A stretch of DNA of 64,000 bases from contig NZ_RQJO01000007.1 in the NCBI RefSeq assembly GCF_003858635.1, forward strand, positions 1,923,941 through 1,987,940, given 5' to 3'. Positions 9,832-19,543 of the stretch are shown piece by piece. The position numbers were made by a program, and so were the translations under genes. Numbering within the stretch: position 1 is the first letter of the stretch; each line of letters opens with the position of its first letter. This DNA is from Larkinella rosea (GTDB lineage Bacteria > Bacteroidota > Bacteroidia > Cytophagales > Spirosomataceae). The notes below the pieces were generated by a model. That model worked only from the letters and a program-made list of their open reading frames with translations. It was not told where the DNA came from and ran no database searches.

Positions 9832-11430
9832 TTACTTTACATCCCAGAACAGCTTGGTAGTCAGTTTGTCCGTTGCCCGAACAGCCTCATAATTTGCGGT
9901 GTTATAGGTAATTTCGTTACCCGGAATGGTCCATTTTACCGGCGGCAACGTCTGGTTATTGGCATTATCGGTCAGGAAGCTCAACACCGGCATATCCAAC
10001 CGACGCAGGTCGGCCCAGTTTTCATACGGTTGAACCACGTTATAATGCAACCATTTCTGCGTCGCAATCAGGCTCAGTTTCTGCGCGTTGGTCGTTGCCT
10101 TGCTCCAGCTCACGCCGTCTCCTGCCAGATAGGCCGTCACGGAAGCGGCCGTTGCGGGCGTCGGAATCGTCGAACCCGTAATCCCGGTTGCGTTGGTCAG
10201 GGACAGAATCTTGTTGTAGAATTCGACGGACTGCGTAATACCGGTTTCATAAGCGGTTTTTGCCAATGCATCGTTACCCGTCCGCAGGTAGTATTCCGCT
10301 TTGATCAGGTTCATCTGGGCGGCATTGATGATCACACCCGGGAAGAACTGGTTGTTGCTCGTCGTATAGCGGTTATAGATGGCGACCAAACCGTTATTAA
10401 ATTGAGCGGTTTGCACGGCTTCGGTCGCAAGTGGATCGATTCCAAAATATTTTCCGGCAGCTTTGGCACCCGGCTCAAACAGAATGGGCAGACGCGGGTC
10501 GTTATTGGCGTTCATATTGTCAATCATCGCTTTGCCCGCCGTGTTTCCGTACCAGCCGTCCGATGCCAAACCAGCCTGAAACCCTTTTGAGTTGATGTCA
10601 GTGTTGATATCGAACACATTAATCTGGATGTTCTGTGCGTTGGTTTCCACAATCGGATACGTCGCAGCGATGCCCAGAATCTCAGCGATTTCGGAATTGG
10701 ACCGTGCCTTCATGCTTTCGACATCCGATACCCGGTTCAGCATGCGCAGCCGCAACGAGTTCGTATACCGTTTCCAGGCGGTAATGTCGCCTTTGTTGAT
10801 AAAATCCTGCGTCTGAAACGATTTCTGATAACCAGCATTCAACGTAATGCCGTTCAACTCGGTGGCGATACGCTTTAGATCATCCAGCATAAAAGCGTAA
10901 ATGCTCTCGGCAGTATCGAACTTCGCGGTCGACTTTTCATACTCTCCGCCGTTGGTGCTCAGCATACCCGCTTGCGTAAATGGAATCGCGCCGTGAACGT
11001 CCACTAGCCGCTGCGTGTGATCATAGACATAAACCGCAGCCGCCAGCATGAAAATTTTACGGTCGGCTTGCTGATCCGCGGGCCGCGAAGCATAGATTTT
11101 TTGCAGTTCCCGGTACTGGGCCATCATGTCGTAGTAACTGTACCACACGTTTTCGACCCCCGCCGAACCCGGAACGTACAGACCGGATTGATTCAACCGG
11201 CCGATTGCCTGGGTGTACGGATTCAGGGAAAGCCGCAGGGTCGTAAAGTAGTGGGTGTATCCCGGCAACACATATTCCCGATTGGAATACAACACGCCGG
11301 TAAACTGCTTTTCAACGGTCGATTCCGAAATCTTGGCCGGATTGGGGTACGCTTCGGCAAACTCGGATTCCTTGCAGGAAACGGTTCCCAAGAGCAGCCC
11401 GGCGAAAAATAGGATTGATATTTTTTTCAT
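9832..11430 (-). CDS. SusD/RagB-family surface lipoprotein (second pair)
   Basis: A 532-residue nutrient-binding lipoprotein. The ATG at 11430 is preferred over an in-frame TTG four codons upstream, because it begins MKKISILFFAGLLLG with the lipobox TVSC right after. Features of the SusD-like family are FINKGDITAWKRYTNSLRLR and the C-terminal YENWADLRRLDMPV. It is the second gene of a minus-strand operon, 19 bases after the SusC stop, and ends 97 bases from the cytochrome/FG-GAP gene that converges on it. Many Asn/Thr-rich loops suggest a glycan or peptide ligand, but no substrate can be assigned. Confidence 0.92.
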   Translation of the reverse strand: MKKISILFFAGLLLGTVSCKESEFAEAYPNPAKISESTVEKQFTGVLYSNREYVLPGYTHYFTTLRLSLNPYTQAIGRLNQSGLYVPGSAGVENVWYSYYDMMAQYRELQKIYASRPADQQADRKIFMLAAAVYVYDHTQRLVDVHGAIPFTQAGMLSTNGGEYEKSTAKFDTAESIYAFMLDDLKRIATELNGITLNAGYQKSFQTQDFINKGDITAWKRYTNSLRLRMLNRVSDVESMKARSNSEIAEILGIAATYPIVETNAQNIQINVFDINTDINSKGFQAGLASDGWYGNTAGKAMIDNMNANNDPRLPILFEPGAKAAGKYFGIDPLATEAVQTAQFNNGLVAIYNRYTTSNNQFFPGVIINAAQMNLIKAEYYLRTGNDALAKTAYETGITQSVEFYNKILSLTNATGITGSTIPTPATAASVTAYLAGDGVSWSKATTNAQKLSLIATQKWLHYNVVQPYENWADLRRLDMPVLSFLTDNANNQTLPPVKWTIPGNEITYNTANYEAVRATDKLTTKLFWDVK

Positions 11431-11449
11431 TTTTAGAATCAAGTTAGAA

Positions 11450-14400
11450 TTAGAAACTGGCTCTCAGCATCACGCCCATGGTCCGGAAAGACGGGTTGTT
11501 ACCCGCGTTGCTGATGTTATCCGTCCACCGGGTACTGGAGTTGGTCTGTTCCGCATCCAGATCTTTGATGGTCCGGTAAATGAAGAACAGGTTCCGTCCA
11601 AACACCGACAGAGTCAGGTTCTGGGTGCCAATGCGCCGGGTCAGGTTGGCCGGAATCCGGTAACCCAGTGAAATTTCCCGCATTTTGATGTAAGAGTTTT
11701 CCTTCACGAACAACTCATAGCGGGCATTTCCGTACTGCGGGCCTCCCCAGTTGTAGGTCGCGTTGTAATACGTAGCCTGCGAAACTACATTCGTGTTGGC
11801 TTCGCCGTTGGCGAGTACGCCACTCATCAGCATCCCGTCGTGGTAGACAACCTGACCGGCTGGCCCGGCCGTTCCCGACGTCTGAACACCTTTGCCATTG
11901 GCATCGATGTAATAACTCAAGCCACCGTGTTCGGCATCCATCGCCGTCAGACTTTCTTCCGTCAAGCCTCTGGAAGTTAACCAGTTGATACCCGTTGGCA
12001 TGATGTAACCGCCGTAACGGAAGTCCGTCACGATGTCCAGATTAAATCCTTTGTAGCTGACGCTGTTGATCAAACCGCCCGTCAGTTTCGGCATCGAGTT
12101 TCCAACCTTGATCCAGTTGGCCCCATCCAGCTGATACAAACCATTCGTTCCAACCACAGGCTGTCCACTGGCATTTTTCAGAATGCCGTGGGCGTAAATA
12201 TCACCCATCGGTTGACCGACGACCGACCGCAACTGAGCGGCATTTCCGTCGTAATCCGCGTGTAGCAATTCCGTCGAGCCGTTGGCCAGTTTTTCTACTT
12301 TGTTGCTGTTTTTGGCCAGGTTCAGAATAATATCCCAGTTGAAATCATTGGCACCAACACCTTTAATCGGCGTGTAATTCAAGGCCAGTTCCAGGCCCTG
12401 GTTGCGCAGGGTACCGATGTTGGCCAGAACCGATTTGGCACCCGAGCTGGCGGCAATCGTCAGCGGCAGAATCTGGTCGACGATCTGAGCGTTGTAGTAG
12501 GCCAGGTCTAAGCCCAGGCGGTTTCTGAAAAACCGGGCTTCCAGACCCACTTCAAACTCCCGTTTTTGCTCCGGACGAATTTTGTCATTGCCGTAAGCAT
12601 TGCTGATGTTCGTATACAGTACTGAACTTCCTCCGGTTTGTTGTAAACTCAGGTTACCCTGATTGTAGGCGTTATTAGCGCTGTAGATGACCGGATAATT
12701 CCCCACGATCCCGTAAGACGCCCGCAGTTTTCCGTAGGAAACCACCACCGGCAAATCCAGAAAGTCACTGAAAACCAGACTCGTATTCACCGACGGATAC
12801 GTAAAGGCGTTGTTCCCCGTGATCAGTGTAGACGTCCGGTCTCTGCGGATTGTACCTTCAACAAAGAACGAGTTTTTGTAATCAAAATTCACCGTTCCAA
12901 AGTACGCATCCCGAACGTAGCGATCACGGGTGTTGCTACCTCCAGCCGTGTTTACCGAAGCCGAAATATCGTAGAAATTTTCCGTGCTCAGTCCTCCGTT
13001 CGTCGAACGGCTTACAAAGGTGTTCAATTGCTTGTTGGCCGTATAACCGGCTTTGGCCGAGAGCGTAATGTCGGTATTTAGTTTCCGGGAATAGCTCAAC
13101 AAGACATCACCGTAGACATTATTGTACAGGTTGTTGTTCATTGCGAAAGAACCTGAGTAACCAAAGGCAAGAGGTATCGAACTCCGCTGCTTGTCTTCAA
13201 TCCGCTCCGAGGTTATATCGGTTCCGATCCGGCCACGGAGGTTCAGCCCATCGATAATCTCCCAGTTCTGGGTCAGCGAAGCAATCACGCGGTTGCTGTA
13301 TTCATCGTAGGTGTTGGCGCGGGTACTCCATACGTAATCACCAATATCCGATTTGAAACCATTGCGGATGATGTTCTCACCCGGCGTCAAACTCTGGTTG
13401 GTTCCGGTGACGAACTTATAGCCCAGGCTGGTTTGGTATTTGTTGAAATACCAGTCGGCATTTTCAAACCGGTTCATCATCCCCGTAAAGTTGTTGATCA
13501 TCCGATCGACTTTATACGGGCGGTTGTGGGTGGTCTGATTCACAAAGTTTACCATCAAATCCGTCGTCAGCTTTTTGTTGATGTGAAAGCTGGAGTTCAG
13601 GTTCATGATGTTCTTGCTATTCTTCGCGTTGTAACTGATCATTCCGTTGTCCTGACGGGTGTAGGAAAACCGCAGGTTGGATTTGTCAGTCGCCTGCGAA
13701 ACCGCCAGGTTGATGTTCGAGCTGTGCGCATTCTGAAACAGATCGGCATAGCTGTTGTTGGAAGGCGAATATGGACGGATGACGCCGTCGAACGCCATTA
13801 CCGGCTGCCCATCGAATTTGGGTCCGAAGTTGACCGTGGCATTCAGCAAACCGCGGGTGTCGCCCACGCCATCGCCGTTGGTATCGTAGGAAATAAACCC
13901 GTTGGCATCCTGACCACCGTTTGAATAATTCAACATGTAACCCGGTCCCCGGACGTTTTGATACCGTGGAAGATAGGCGATTTTGTCAACGCTGTAACTC
14001 GCACTGAAATCAACGCCCAGCCCTTTTCCGGCTTTTCCCCGTTTGGTCGTCACCAGAACCACCCCGTTCACGGCTTCAGAACCGTACAGCGCGGCCGCCG
14101 AAGCACCTTTCAGGATCGAGATGTTTTCGATATCCGCCGGGTTCAAATCCAGCAAACCGTTCCCCCGGATGCGTTGATCTCCCCAATAATCGTTGTTGCG
14201 AACCTCGCCGTTGCGAATGGGAATCCCGTCCATCACGATCAACGGTTGTGTGTTACCGGTGATGGAGCTTAATCCGCGAATACTGATGCTCACGGCACTG
14301 GTCGCACCACCCGGTGTGGCATTGATCATCACACCCGGCGCTTTTCCATAAAGTGCCGTTGCAAAGTTTGGTGATGCGGTTTTTACGAGTGCTTCATTGT

Positions 14401-14773
14401 TGACAACCGCCGTAGCGTAGCCCAATGCGCGTTTTTCCTGAGAAACCCCGAAAGCCGTAACGACCACTTCGTCAAGGATGGAAGCATCTTCGTCGAGGGT
14501 GACGTCAATTACCGAGCGGTTTTCAATCGCCACTTCTTTCGATTTGTACCCGATGAAAGAGAAAACCAGCGTTCCGGATTTACCGGCAGACAAACTAAAT
14601 TTGCCACTTGCGTCCGTCGTAGTACCCGAAGTCGTTCCTTTTACCAGAATAGAAACGCCCGGCAATGCCTGACCGTCGGTACTCGCAGTAACCTTGCCCG
14701 TGATCGTCTGAGCGAACGCGGGAGCACTTACTACCAAACACATGATAATAAGCCTCAGTAGATTTTTTGCCAT
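11450..14773 (-). CDS. SusC/RagA-family TonB-linked outer-membrane transporter (second pair)
   Basis: An 1107-residue receptor. The signal peptide ends at APAFAQ (about 22), followed by a carboxypeptidase-regulatory-like domain (TITGKVTASTDGQALPG to about residue 95), the LDEVVVTAFG linker, a plug with IVMDGIPIRNGE and SILKGASAAALYGSEAVNGVVLVTTKRG, and a long barrel ending in SF. Unlike the first SusC it has the short, standard signal peptide, and its sequence is quite different. It is transcribed from a long AT-rich upstream region with a plausible promoter very close to the ATG, and leads a two-gene operon with the SusD. The next genes upstream are the SDR and UxaA-type dehydratase on the same strand, separated by a strong hairpin. 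Confidence 0.93.
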   Translation of the reverse strand: MAKNLLRLIIMCLVVSAPAFAQTITGKVTASTDGQALPGVSILVKGTTSGTTTDASGKFSLSAGKSGTLVFSFIGYKSKEVAIENRSVIDVTLDEDASILDEVVVTAFGVSQEKRALGYATAVVNNEALVKTASPNFATALYGKAPGVMINATPGGATSAVSISIRGLSSITGNTQPLIVMDGIPIRNGEVRNNDYWGDQRIRGNGLLDLNPADIENISILKGASAAALYGSEAVNGVVLVTTKRGKAGKGLGVDFSASYSVDKIAYLPRYQNVRGPGYMLNYSNGGQDANGFISYDTNGDGVGDTRGLLNATVNFGPKFDGQPVMAFDGVIRPYSPSNNSYADLFQNAHSSNINLAVSQATDKSNLRFSYTRQDNGMISYNAKNSKNIMNLNSSFHINKKLTTDLMVNFVNQTTHNRPYKVDRMINNFTGMMNRFENADWYFNKYQTSLGYKFVTGTNQSLTPGENIIRNGFKSDIGDYVWSTRANTYDEYSNRVIASLTQNWEIIDGLNLRGRIGTDITSERIEDKQRSSIPLAFGYSGSFAMNNNLYNNVYGDVLLSYSRKLNTDITLSAKAGYTANKQLNTFVSRSTNGGLSTENFYDISASVNTAGGSNTRDRYVRDAYFGTVNFDYKNSFFVEGTIRRDRTSTLITGNNAFTYPSVNTSLVFSDFLDLPVVVSYGKLRASYGIVGNYPVIYSANNAYNQGNLSLQQTGGSSVLYTNISNAYGNDKIRPEQKREFEVGLEARFFRNRLGLDLAYYNAQIVDQILPLTIAASSGAKSVLANIGTLRNQGLELALNYTPIKGVGANDFNWDIILNLAKNSNKVEKLANGSTELLHADYDGNAAQLRSVVGQPMGDIYAHGILKNASGQPVVGTNGLYQLDGANWIKVGNSMPKLTGGLINSVSYKGFNLDIVTDFRYGGYIMPTGINWLTSRGLTEESLTAMDAEHGGLSYYIDANGKGVQTSGTAGPAGQVVYHDGMLMSGVLANGEANTNVVSQATYYNATYNWGGPQYGNARYELFVKENSYIKMREISLGYRIPANLTRRIGTQNLTLSVFGRNLFFIYRTIKDLDAEQTNSSTRWTDNISNAGNNPSFRTMGVMLRASF

Positions 14774-14784
14774 ACAAAAATGTA

Positions 14785-14815
14785 GTAAAGTAGATATACA
14801 GGAAATTTAACACAA
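14785..14815 (-). promoter_or_regulatory. Putative promoter of the second SusCD operon
   Basis: On the minus strand, TTG (14815-14813) lies 20 bases before TACTTTAC (14792-14785), close to the Bacteroidota TTG/TAnnTTTG arrangement. Transcription would start only a few bases before the ATG at 14773, so the leader would be very short. Confidence 0.45.
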
Positions 14816-14927
14816 GATTAATAAATTTTTTTAAAATATACCCATACACTATAAAATATTTATTAAATATGACTTATATATTGTTTTTTTATAAAATATA
14901 TAGTACTTTGAAAATTTACACTATACA

Positions 14928-14977
14928 AAAGCGGGAGCTTCGTAATAGTACGCTGCCTATTACGAAACTCCCGCTTT
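14928..14977 (-). terminator. Long hairpin, probable terminator of the SDR gene
   Basis: Two 21-base arms (14928-14948 and 14957-14977) pair with a single mismatch around an 8-base loop. On the minus strand the stem is followed by TTTTG, 95 bases past the SDR stop. It separates the dehydratase/SDR genes from the AT-rich SusC promoter region. Confidence 0.72.
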
Positions 14978-15071
14978 CATACTGAGAGCAAGCGGTTAGA
15001 CAAGCGGGTAAAGACACAATGCTTTCCGCAAAACAGTCCCTACTCCCTTGCCTAACCTCTCCCTTCTTTTT

Positions 15072-15845
15072 CTAATTATTCAAGCGAACAAAACCGCCGT
15101 CGATTGGATAATCGCAGCCCGTGTTAAAACCGGCTTCATCCGAGCAGAGGTACAATGCCAGGGCGGCAATTTCAGCCGGTTTTGCCATCCGGCCGATGGG
15201 CTGGGTAGCGGCCAGTTTGGCAAACATCTCGGCTTCTTTTCCCGGGTATGTTTTGGCGATAAAACCGTCCACAAACGGCGTATGAACCCGCGCGGGCGAA
15301 ATACAATTGCAACGGATGTTGTGTTTCAGGTAATCCTTGGCCACCGACAACGTCATCGATACCACCGCGCCTTTGGTCATCGAATAGGCAAACCGGTCGG
15401 GAATCCCCACCGTAGCCGCAATCGACGCCATATTCAGCACGACTCCCCCGCCATTGGCTTTCAGATGGGGAATGGTGGCATACAGGCAATTGTAAGCGCC
15501 TTTAACGTTGACCGTAAAGACGCGGTCGAAATCCGCTTCCGTCGTGGTTTCAACCGTTCCGATGTGCGAAATACCGGCATTGTTGACCAAAATGTTGATG
15601 GCCCCGCCCGCAGCAATCTGCCCGATCACCTCAACTACCTGCGCCTGATTCGACACATCGACCGCGTGTGCATACGCGCGTCCACCCGTAGCGTTGATGT
15701 CTTCAGCCACGGTTTTCGCCAGATCGGCATTCAGTTCCAGAATGTGAACCAACGCACCCGCTTGCGCAAACGTCTGCGAAATCGCCAGCCCGATCCCGCT
15801 GGCCCCACCCGTAATGATGGCAACTTTATCTTTTAAGCTAAACAT
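15072..15845 (-). CDS. SDR-family NAD(P)-dependent dehydrogenase, probable sugar or sugar-acid dehydrogenase
   Basis: A 257-residue classical short-chain dehydrogenase. It has the cofactor motif TGGASGIG (13-20), the NNAG motif, the catalytic Ser in NMASIA and the YSMTK (Tyr-x3-Lys) pair, and the C-terminal PIDGGF typical of classical SDRs. It lies 97 bases downstream of a UxaA-type dehydratase on the same strand. In oxidative L-fucose pathways, such as that of Campylobacter jejuni, an SDR (FucX) and UxaA-like proteins are encoded together, so oxidation of L-fucose or of a 2-keto-3-deoxy acid is a fair inference here, supported by the fucosidase about 12 kb away. It could equally act on another sugar acid. 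No operator is obvious. Confidence 0.88.
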   Translation of the reverse strand: MFSLKDKVAIITGGASGIGLAISQTFAQAGALVHILELNADLAKTVAEDINATGGRAYAHAVDVSNQAQVVEVIGQIAAGGAINILVNNAGISHIGTVETTTEADFDRVFTVNVKGAYNCLYATIPHLKANGGGVVLNMASIAATVGIPDRFAYSMTKGAVVSMTLSVAKDYLKHNIRCNCISPARVHTPFVDGFIAKTYPGKEAEMFAKLAATQPIGRMAKPAEIAALALYLCSDEAGFNTGCDYPIDGGFVRLNN

Positions 15846-15852
15846 GGTTTTT

Positions 15853-15939
15853 GAATGAGTGATTGAGCGAATGAGTAATTGAGTAAATAGCTCCGTCAGT
15901 TTTGCATCCAGCGAAGCTATTCACTCATCCGCTCAATCA
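15853..15939. repeat. Intergenic imperfect palindrome of the ATTGAG/ATGAG type
   Basis: Left arm 15861-15892 (GATTGAGCGAATGAGT then AATTGAGT then AAATAGCT) pairs with 15915-15939, whose reverse complement reads GATTGAGCGGATGAGT then GAATAGCT. A related single-arm copy is at 23203-23240. It fills the gap between the dehydratase and SDR genes. Confidence 0.7.
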
Positions 15940-15942
15940 AAA

Positions 15943-17610
15943 TTAAAGTGAAACGCCCCGTTTCCAGGGGATAAAATCGTCCTGACCCAGTTGCTGGGCT
16001 TTGGTTTTCACTTCGCCACTGGCCAGCCGAATGACGTATTCGAGCATTTCCTCGGCATTGCTCTCAATGGTTTGTTCACCTTCGATGATCGGGCCGCAGT
16101 CGAAATCGATGACGTCGGGCATGCGCCGAAGCAGCGCGGTGTTGGTCGAAATTTTTGCAACCGGGCAAATCGGATTTCCCGTTGGCGTTCCTAAACCGGT
16201 GGTAAACAGAATGATGTTGGTGCCCGAACCTGCCATACCGGTCGTTGCTTCCACGTCATTTCCGGGCGTACAAAGCAGATTCAGACCGGGCGTCGTTGCC
16301 GGTTCGGTGTAATTCAGTACGTCCGTAACGGGTGAGGTTCCGCCTTTTTTGGCCGCTCCCGCCGACTTGATGGCGTCGGTAATCAACCCATCGCGAATGT
16401 TTCCCGGCGACGGATTCATGTCAAAACCGGAGCCGACGGCTTCGGCTTTGGCCGAATAATCCTGCATGAGGTGAATGAACTTCAGGGCTTTTTCGTCCGA
16501 AGTCGAGCGGTTGATCAGTTCCTGCTCCACGCCGTTCAGCTCCGGAAACTCCGCCAGCACGGTTTTGGCACCAAGCGTGACCAGAATATCCGATAAATGT
16601 CCGATGGCCGGGTTGGCCGATAGTCCCGAAAAACCGTCCGAACCGCCACATTTCAGTCCGACGGTCAGCGCGCTCAGGGGTGCCGGTTTCCGTTCGATTT
16701 TATTCGCTTCTATCAACCCCAGGAACGTTTCGCGAATGGCGTTGGTCAGCATCGCGTATTCGGTGCCGTCCTGCTGTTCGAAAATCAGCATCGGTTTGTT
16801 GAATTTCGGATTCCGTTTCCGAACCTCGTCTTCCAGCATCGACGTTTGCGTATGCTGGCAACCCAGGCTCAACACCGTGACTCCCACCACGTTGGGGTTA
16901 TTGATAAAACCGGCAAACAATCCACATAAAGCTTCGGAATCCTGGCGAGTGCCGCCACAACCCATTTCGTGGGTTAGAAACTTGATACCGTCTATGTTTT
17001 TAAAGGGCCGCTTGGTAACCGGTTCGTCGAGCGTTCGTACCTGGGAAGGATCGAGAAAAGCTTCCATTTTGTGAACCCGGTCCAGATCACCCACTTTATA
17101 CAATTGCAGCAATTCGTGTACCTGTTCGCGGTAAATCTCCGATTGAGCATAGCCCAACTCCCGCTCAAAAGCGTCTTTCAAAATCAGGATATTGCGGTTT
17201 TCGCAGAAAACCAGCGGCACCACGAGCCAGTAGTTGGCGGTTCCCACCTGGCCGTCGGCCCGGTGGTAGCCCATGAACGTCCGGTTTTTCCAGGCCGACA
17301 CATCGGGCGGCTGCCACGAATACGGTTGTTTTTTGTCGATGCCGTAGTGATCGGCATCGTGTTTCAGGTTGAACGTGGTGATGGGTTCGCCCCGCTTGAT
17401 CGGTTGCGTTGCCTTGCCAACCAGTACCCCGTACATAATTACCGAGTCGCCGGTTTGGAGGTCTTCGGTTACGAATTTATGTTTAATACCAACGCCGATG
17501 GGCAGCGTGTACGTTTGACCCTCAAAATCAATTTGTTCACCCGGTTTAAAATTTTGCAGGGCTACAATTACATTATCGGCAGGGTGTACTTTCAGAACTT
17601 TATGTTGCAT
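15943..17610 (-). CDS. UxaA-family dehydratase (altronate dehydratase-like)
   Basis: A 555-residue enzyme when started at the ATG at 17610 (MQHKVLKVHPADNV); the longer frame from 17694 adds 28 residues unlike the family. The N-terminal SAF domain (about 1-95) is followed by the large dehydratase domain, with conserved cysteine motifs EMGCGGTRQDSE, LGCQHTQTS, LKCGGSDGFSG and the glycine-rich MAGSGTNIILFTTG. Members dehydrate altronate, galactarate or related sugar acids using an Fe centre; in L-fucose pathways a UxaA-like protein dehydrates fuconate. The nearby SDR and fucosidase favour a deoxysugar acid, but altronate is not excluded. It is transcribed away from adenine deaminase from a shared 122-base region. 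Confidence 0.9.
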   Translation of the reverse strand: MQHKVLKVHPADNVIVALQNFKPGEQIDFEGQTYTLPIGVGIKHKFVTEDLQTGDSVIMYGVLVGKATQPIKRGEPITTFNLKHDADHYGIDKKQPYSWQPPDVSAWKNRTFMGYHRADGQVGTANYWLVVPLVFCENRNILILKDAFERELGYAQSEIYREQVHELLQLYKVGDLDRVHKMEAFLDPSQVRTLDEPVTKRPFKNIDGIKFLTHEMGCGGTRQDSEALCGLFAGFINNPNVVGVTVLSLGCQHTQTSMLEDEVRKRNPKFNKPMLIFEQQDGTEYAMLTNAIRETFLGLIEANKIERKPAPLSALTVGLKCGGSDGFSGLSANPAIGHLSDILVTLGAKTVLAEFPELNGVEQELINRSTSDEKALKFIHLMQDYSAKAEAVGSGFDMNPSPGNIRDGLITDAIKSAGAAKKGGTSPVTDVLNYTEPATTPGLNLLCTPGNDVEATTGMAGSGTNIILFTTGLGTPTGNPICPVAKISTNTALLRRMPDVIDFDCGPIIEGEQTIESNAEEMLEYVIRLASGEVKTKAQQLGQDDFIPWKRGVSL

Positions 17611-17732
17611 AGTTATTCGAGTAGGAATTTCGGTGGGTGCTGATGAACCAGTAACCCGATTTAATACAAGAGACAAAAGTCTGTGAATTATCACTAATAT
17701 TGAAATAAAAAAATCAAGATTCTTCCCTATAC

Positions 17733-19382
17733 ATGCAAGTTTCCGGCAATCTCCTTAATCTCTTCGACCGCACCATCCGTTTTAGCCAGTTGACCATTGA
17801 ACAGGGACGGATTCATCAAATTGACGAATTAGGACCTGAACAACCCGAAAAACCGTATTTACTGCCCGGTTTTGTCGATGCGCACGTCCACATTGAAAGT
17901 TCTTTGCTCACGCCCGCCCAGTTTGCCCGGATGGCGGTGGTGCACGGCACCGTCTCCACGGTTTCGGACCCGCACGAAATTGGCAACGTGCTAGGTGTCG
18001 AAGGAGTGGAATACATGATTGCCGATGGAAAACGTGTTCCGTTCAAATTCTGCTTTGGCGTGCCTTCCTGTGTTCCAGCTACCCCATTCGAAACCGCCGG
18101 AGCCACCATCGGCGTTCGGGATGTAAGAAGATTACTGGGATTAAAGGAAATAGGCTATCTGGCCGAAATGATGAATTTTCCGGGCGTCCTGCAGCAGGAC
18201 CCGGACGTGATGGCGAAAATTGCCCTGGCGAAGGCGTTCAACAAACCCATCGACGGCCACGCGCCCGGTTTGCGGGACAACGACGCGCAGCAATACATCG
18301 ACGCCGGAATGACCACCGACCACGAATGTTTCACCTACGAAGAAGGGCTGGACAAAGTGCAGCGGGGCATGAACATTCTGATTCGCGAGGGCAGCGCAGC
18401 CAAGAATTTCGAGGCATTGATTCCGCTGCTGAGCGGTTTTCCGGAGAAGATTATGTTCTGTTCTGACGACAAACACCCCGATAGTCTGCTGGAAGGCCAT
18501 ATCAATCAACTGGTTAAGCGGGCGCTGGCCAAAGGGCACGACGCGTTCGACGTGCTACGGGCGGCCTGTCTGAACCCGGTGTTGCATTACCGTCTACCGG
18601 TCGGCTTACTGCGTGAAGGCGACCCTGCTGACTTTATCGTGGTGGATTCGATTTCGGCATTAACTATTCTGAAAACATGCATCAATGGTGAAATCGTGGC
18701 CGAAAACGGTGTGTCGAAACTGCCGGATTTGCGCAGCGAGCACGTCAATCTGTTCAACTGCCAGCCGAAAAAACCGGTCGATTTTGAAGTCCTCGCAGAA
18801 TCCGGCGGACAACTTCAGGTTATTGAATGCCTCGACGGCCAGTTAATTACCAACAAGTTAACCTCCGCTCCGAAGCGGGTTGATAACCGGATCGTTTCTG
18901 ATCCGGCACGCGACATTCTGAAAATAACCGTGGTCAATCGCTACCGGGATTCGGCTCCGGCGGTGGCTTTTATCAAAAACGTTGGGCTTACAACCGGTGC
19001 CATAGCGTCGTCGGTCGGCCACGATTCGCACAACATCGTTGCCGTTGGCTGCGATGACGAAAGCATTGCTCAGGCGGTTAATCTGGTCATTGAAGCCAAA
19101 GGCGGCCTCAGTGCCGTCGCCGGCCAGACGGAAACCGGTGCGAACGATTCTCAATTTATCCCTCTCCCCATCGCCGGGCTCATGACGGACGCCGACGGAT
19201 ATACCGTAGCCGAACAATACACCGCCATCGACCGGTTTGTGAAAAACGAACTGGGCAGCACGCTGACTTCTCCGTTTATGACCCTCTCCTTCATGGCGTT
19301 GCTGGTGATTCCATCTTTAAAATTGAGCGACAAAGGCCTCTTCGATGGAGAAAATTTCCGATTTACGCCAATTGTTATCTAA
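17733..19382 (+). CDS. ade: Adenine deaminase
   Basis: A 549-residue cytosolic metal-dependent amidohydrolase that converts adenine to hypoxanthine and ammonia for purine salvage. Signature motifs are GFVDAHVHIESSLLTP (46-61, metal-binding His51 and His53), DGHAPGL, DHECFTYEE and CSDDKHPDSL, in the order known for bacterial Ade. The C-terminal lid domain (about 380-549) is present with GLTTGAIASSVGHDSHNIV. Length and motifs match the family fully. It is a single-gene unit, divergent from the UxaA-type gene and 160 bases before the sigma factor gene. No link to the sugar genes is expected. Confidence 0.95.
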   Translation: MQVSGNLLNLFDRTIRFSQLTIEQGRIHQIDELGPEQPEKPYLLPGFVDAHVHIESSLLTPAQFARMAVVHGTVSTVSDPHEIGNVLGVEGVEYMIADGKRVPFKFCFGVPSCVPATPFETAGATIGVRDVRRLLGLKEIGYLAEMMNFPGVLQQDPDVMAKIALAKAFNKPIDGHAPGLRDNDAQQYIDAGMTTDHECFTYEEGLDKVQRGMNILIREGSAAKNFEALIPLLSGFPEKIMFCSDDKHPDSLLEGHINQLVKRALAKGHDAFDVLRAACLNPVLHYRLPVGLLREGDPADFIVVDSISALTILKTCINGEIVAENGVSKLPDLRSEHVNLFNCQPKKPVDFEVLAESGGQLQVIECLDGQLITNKLTSAPKRVDNRIVSDPARDILKITVVNRYRDSAPAVAFIKNVGLTTGAIASSVGHDSHNIVAVGCDDESIAQAVNLVIEAKGGLSAVAGQTETGANDSQFIPLPIAGLMTDADGYTVAEQYTAIDRFVKNELGSTLTSPFMTLSFMALLVIPSLKLSDKGLFDGENFRFTPIVI

Positions 19383-19543
19383 CGGTCGATAAAACCGTAT
19401 GCAAGCATACCAAAATAAAAATAATCCTATTTATACAAGATTTTTTAAAAAAATGCCTGGACTGTTTTTATTACCAAGATTTGTTAATAAGTTTACATTC
19501 TGTACACTTAGTACATTCTTTCGACCCATCCTAAACCTTAACT

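Noticed and set aside
15853-15939. Possible CRISPR-like repeats
   Set aside because: The repeats are palindromic arms without regular spacers, and no cas genes are present.
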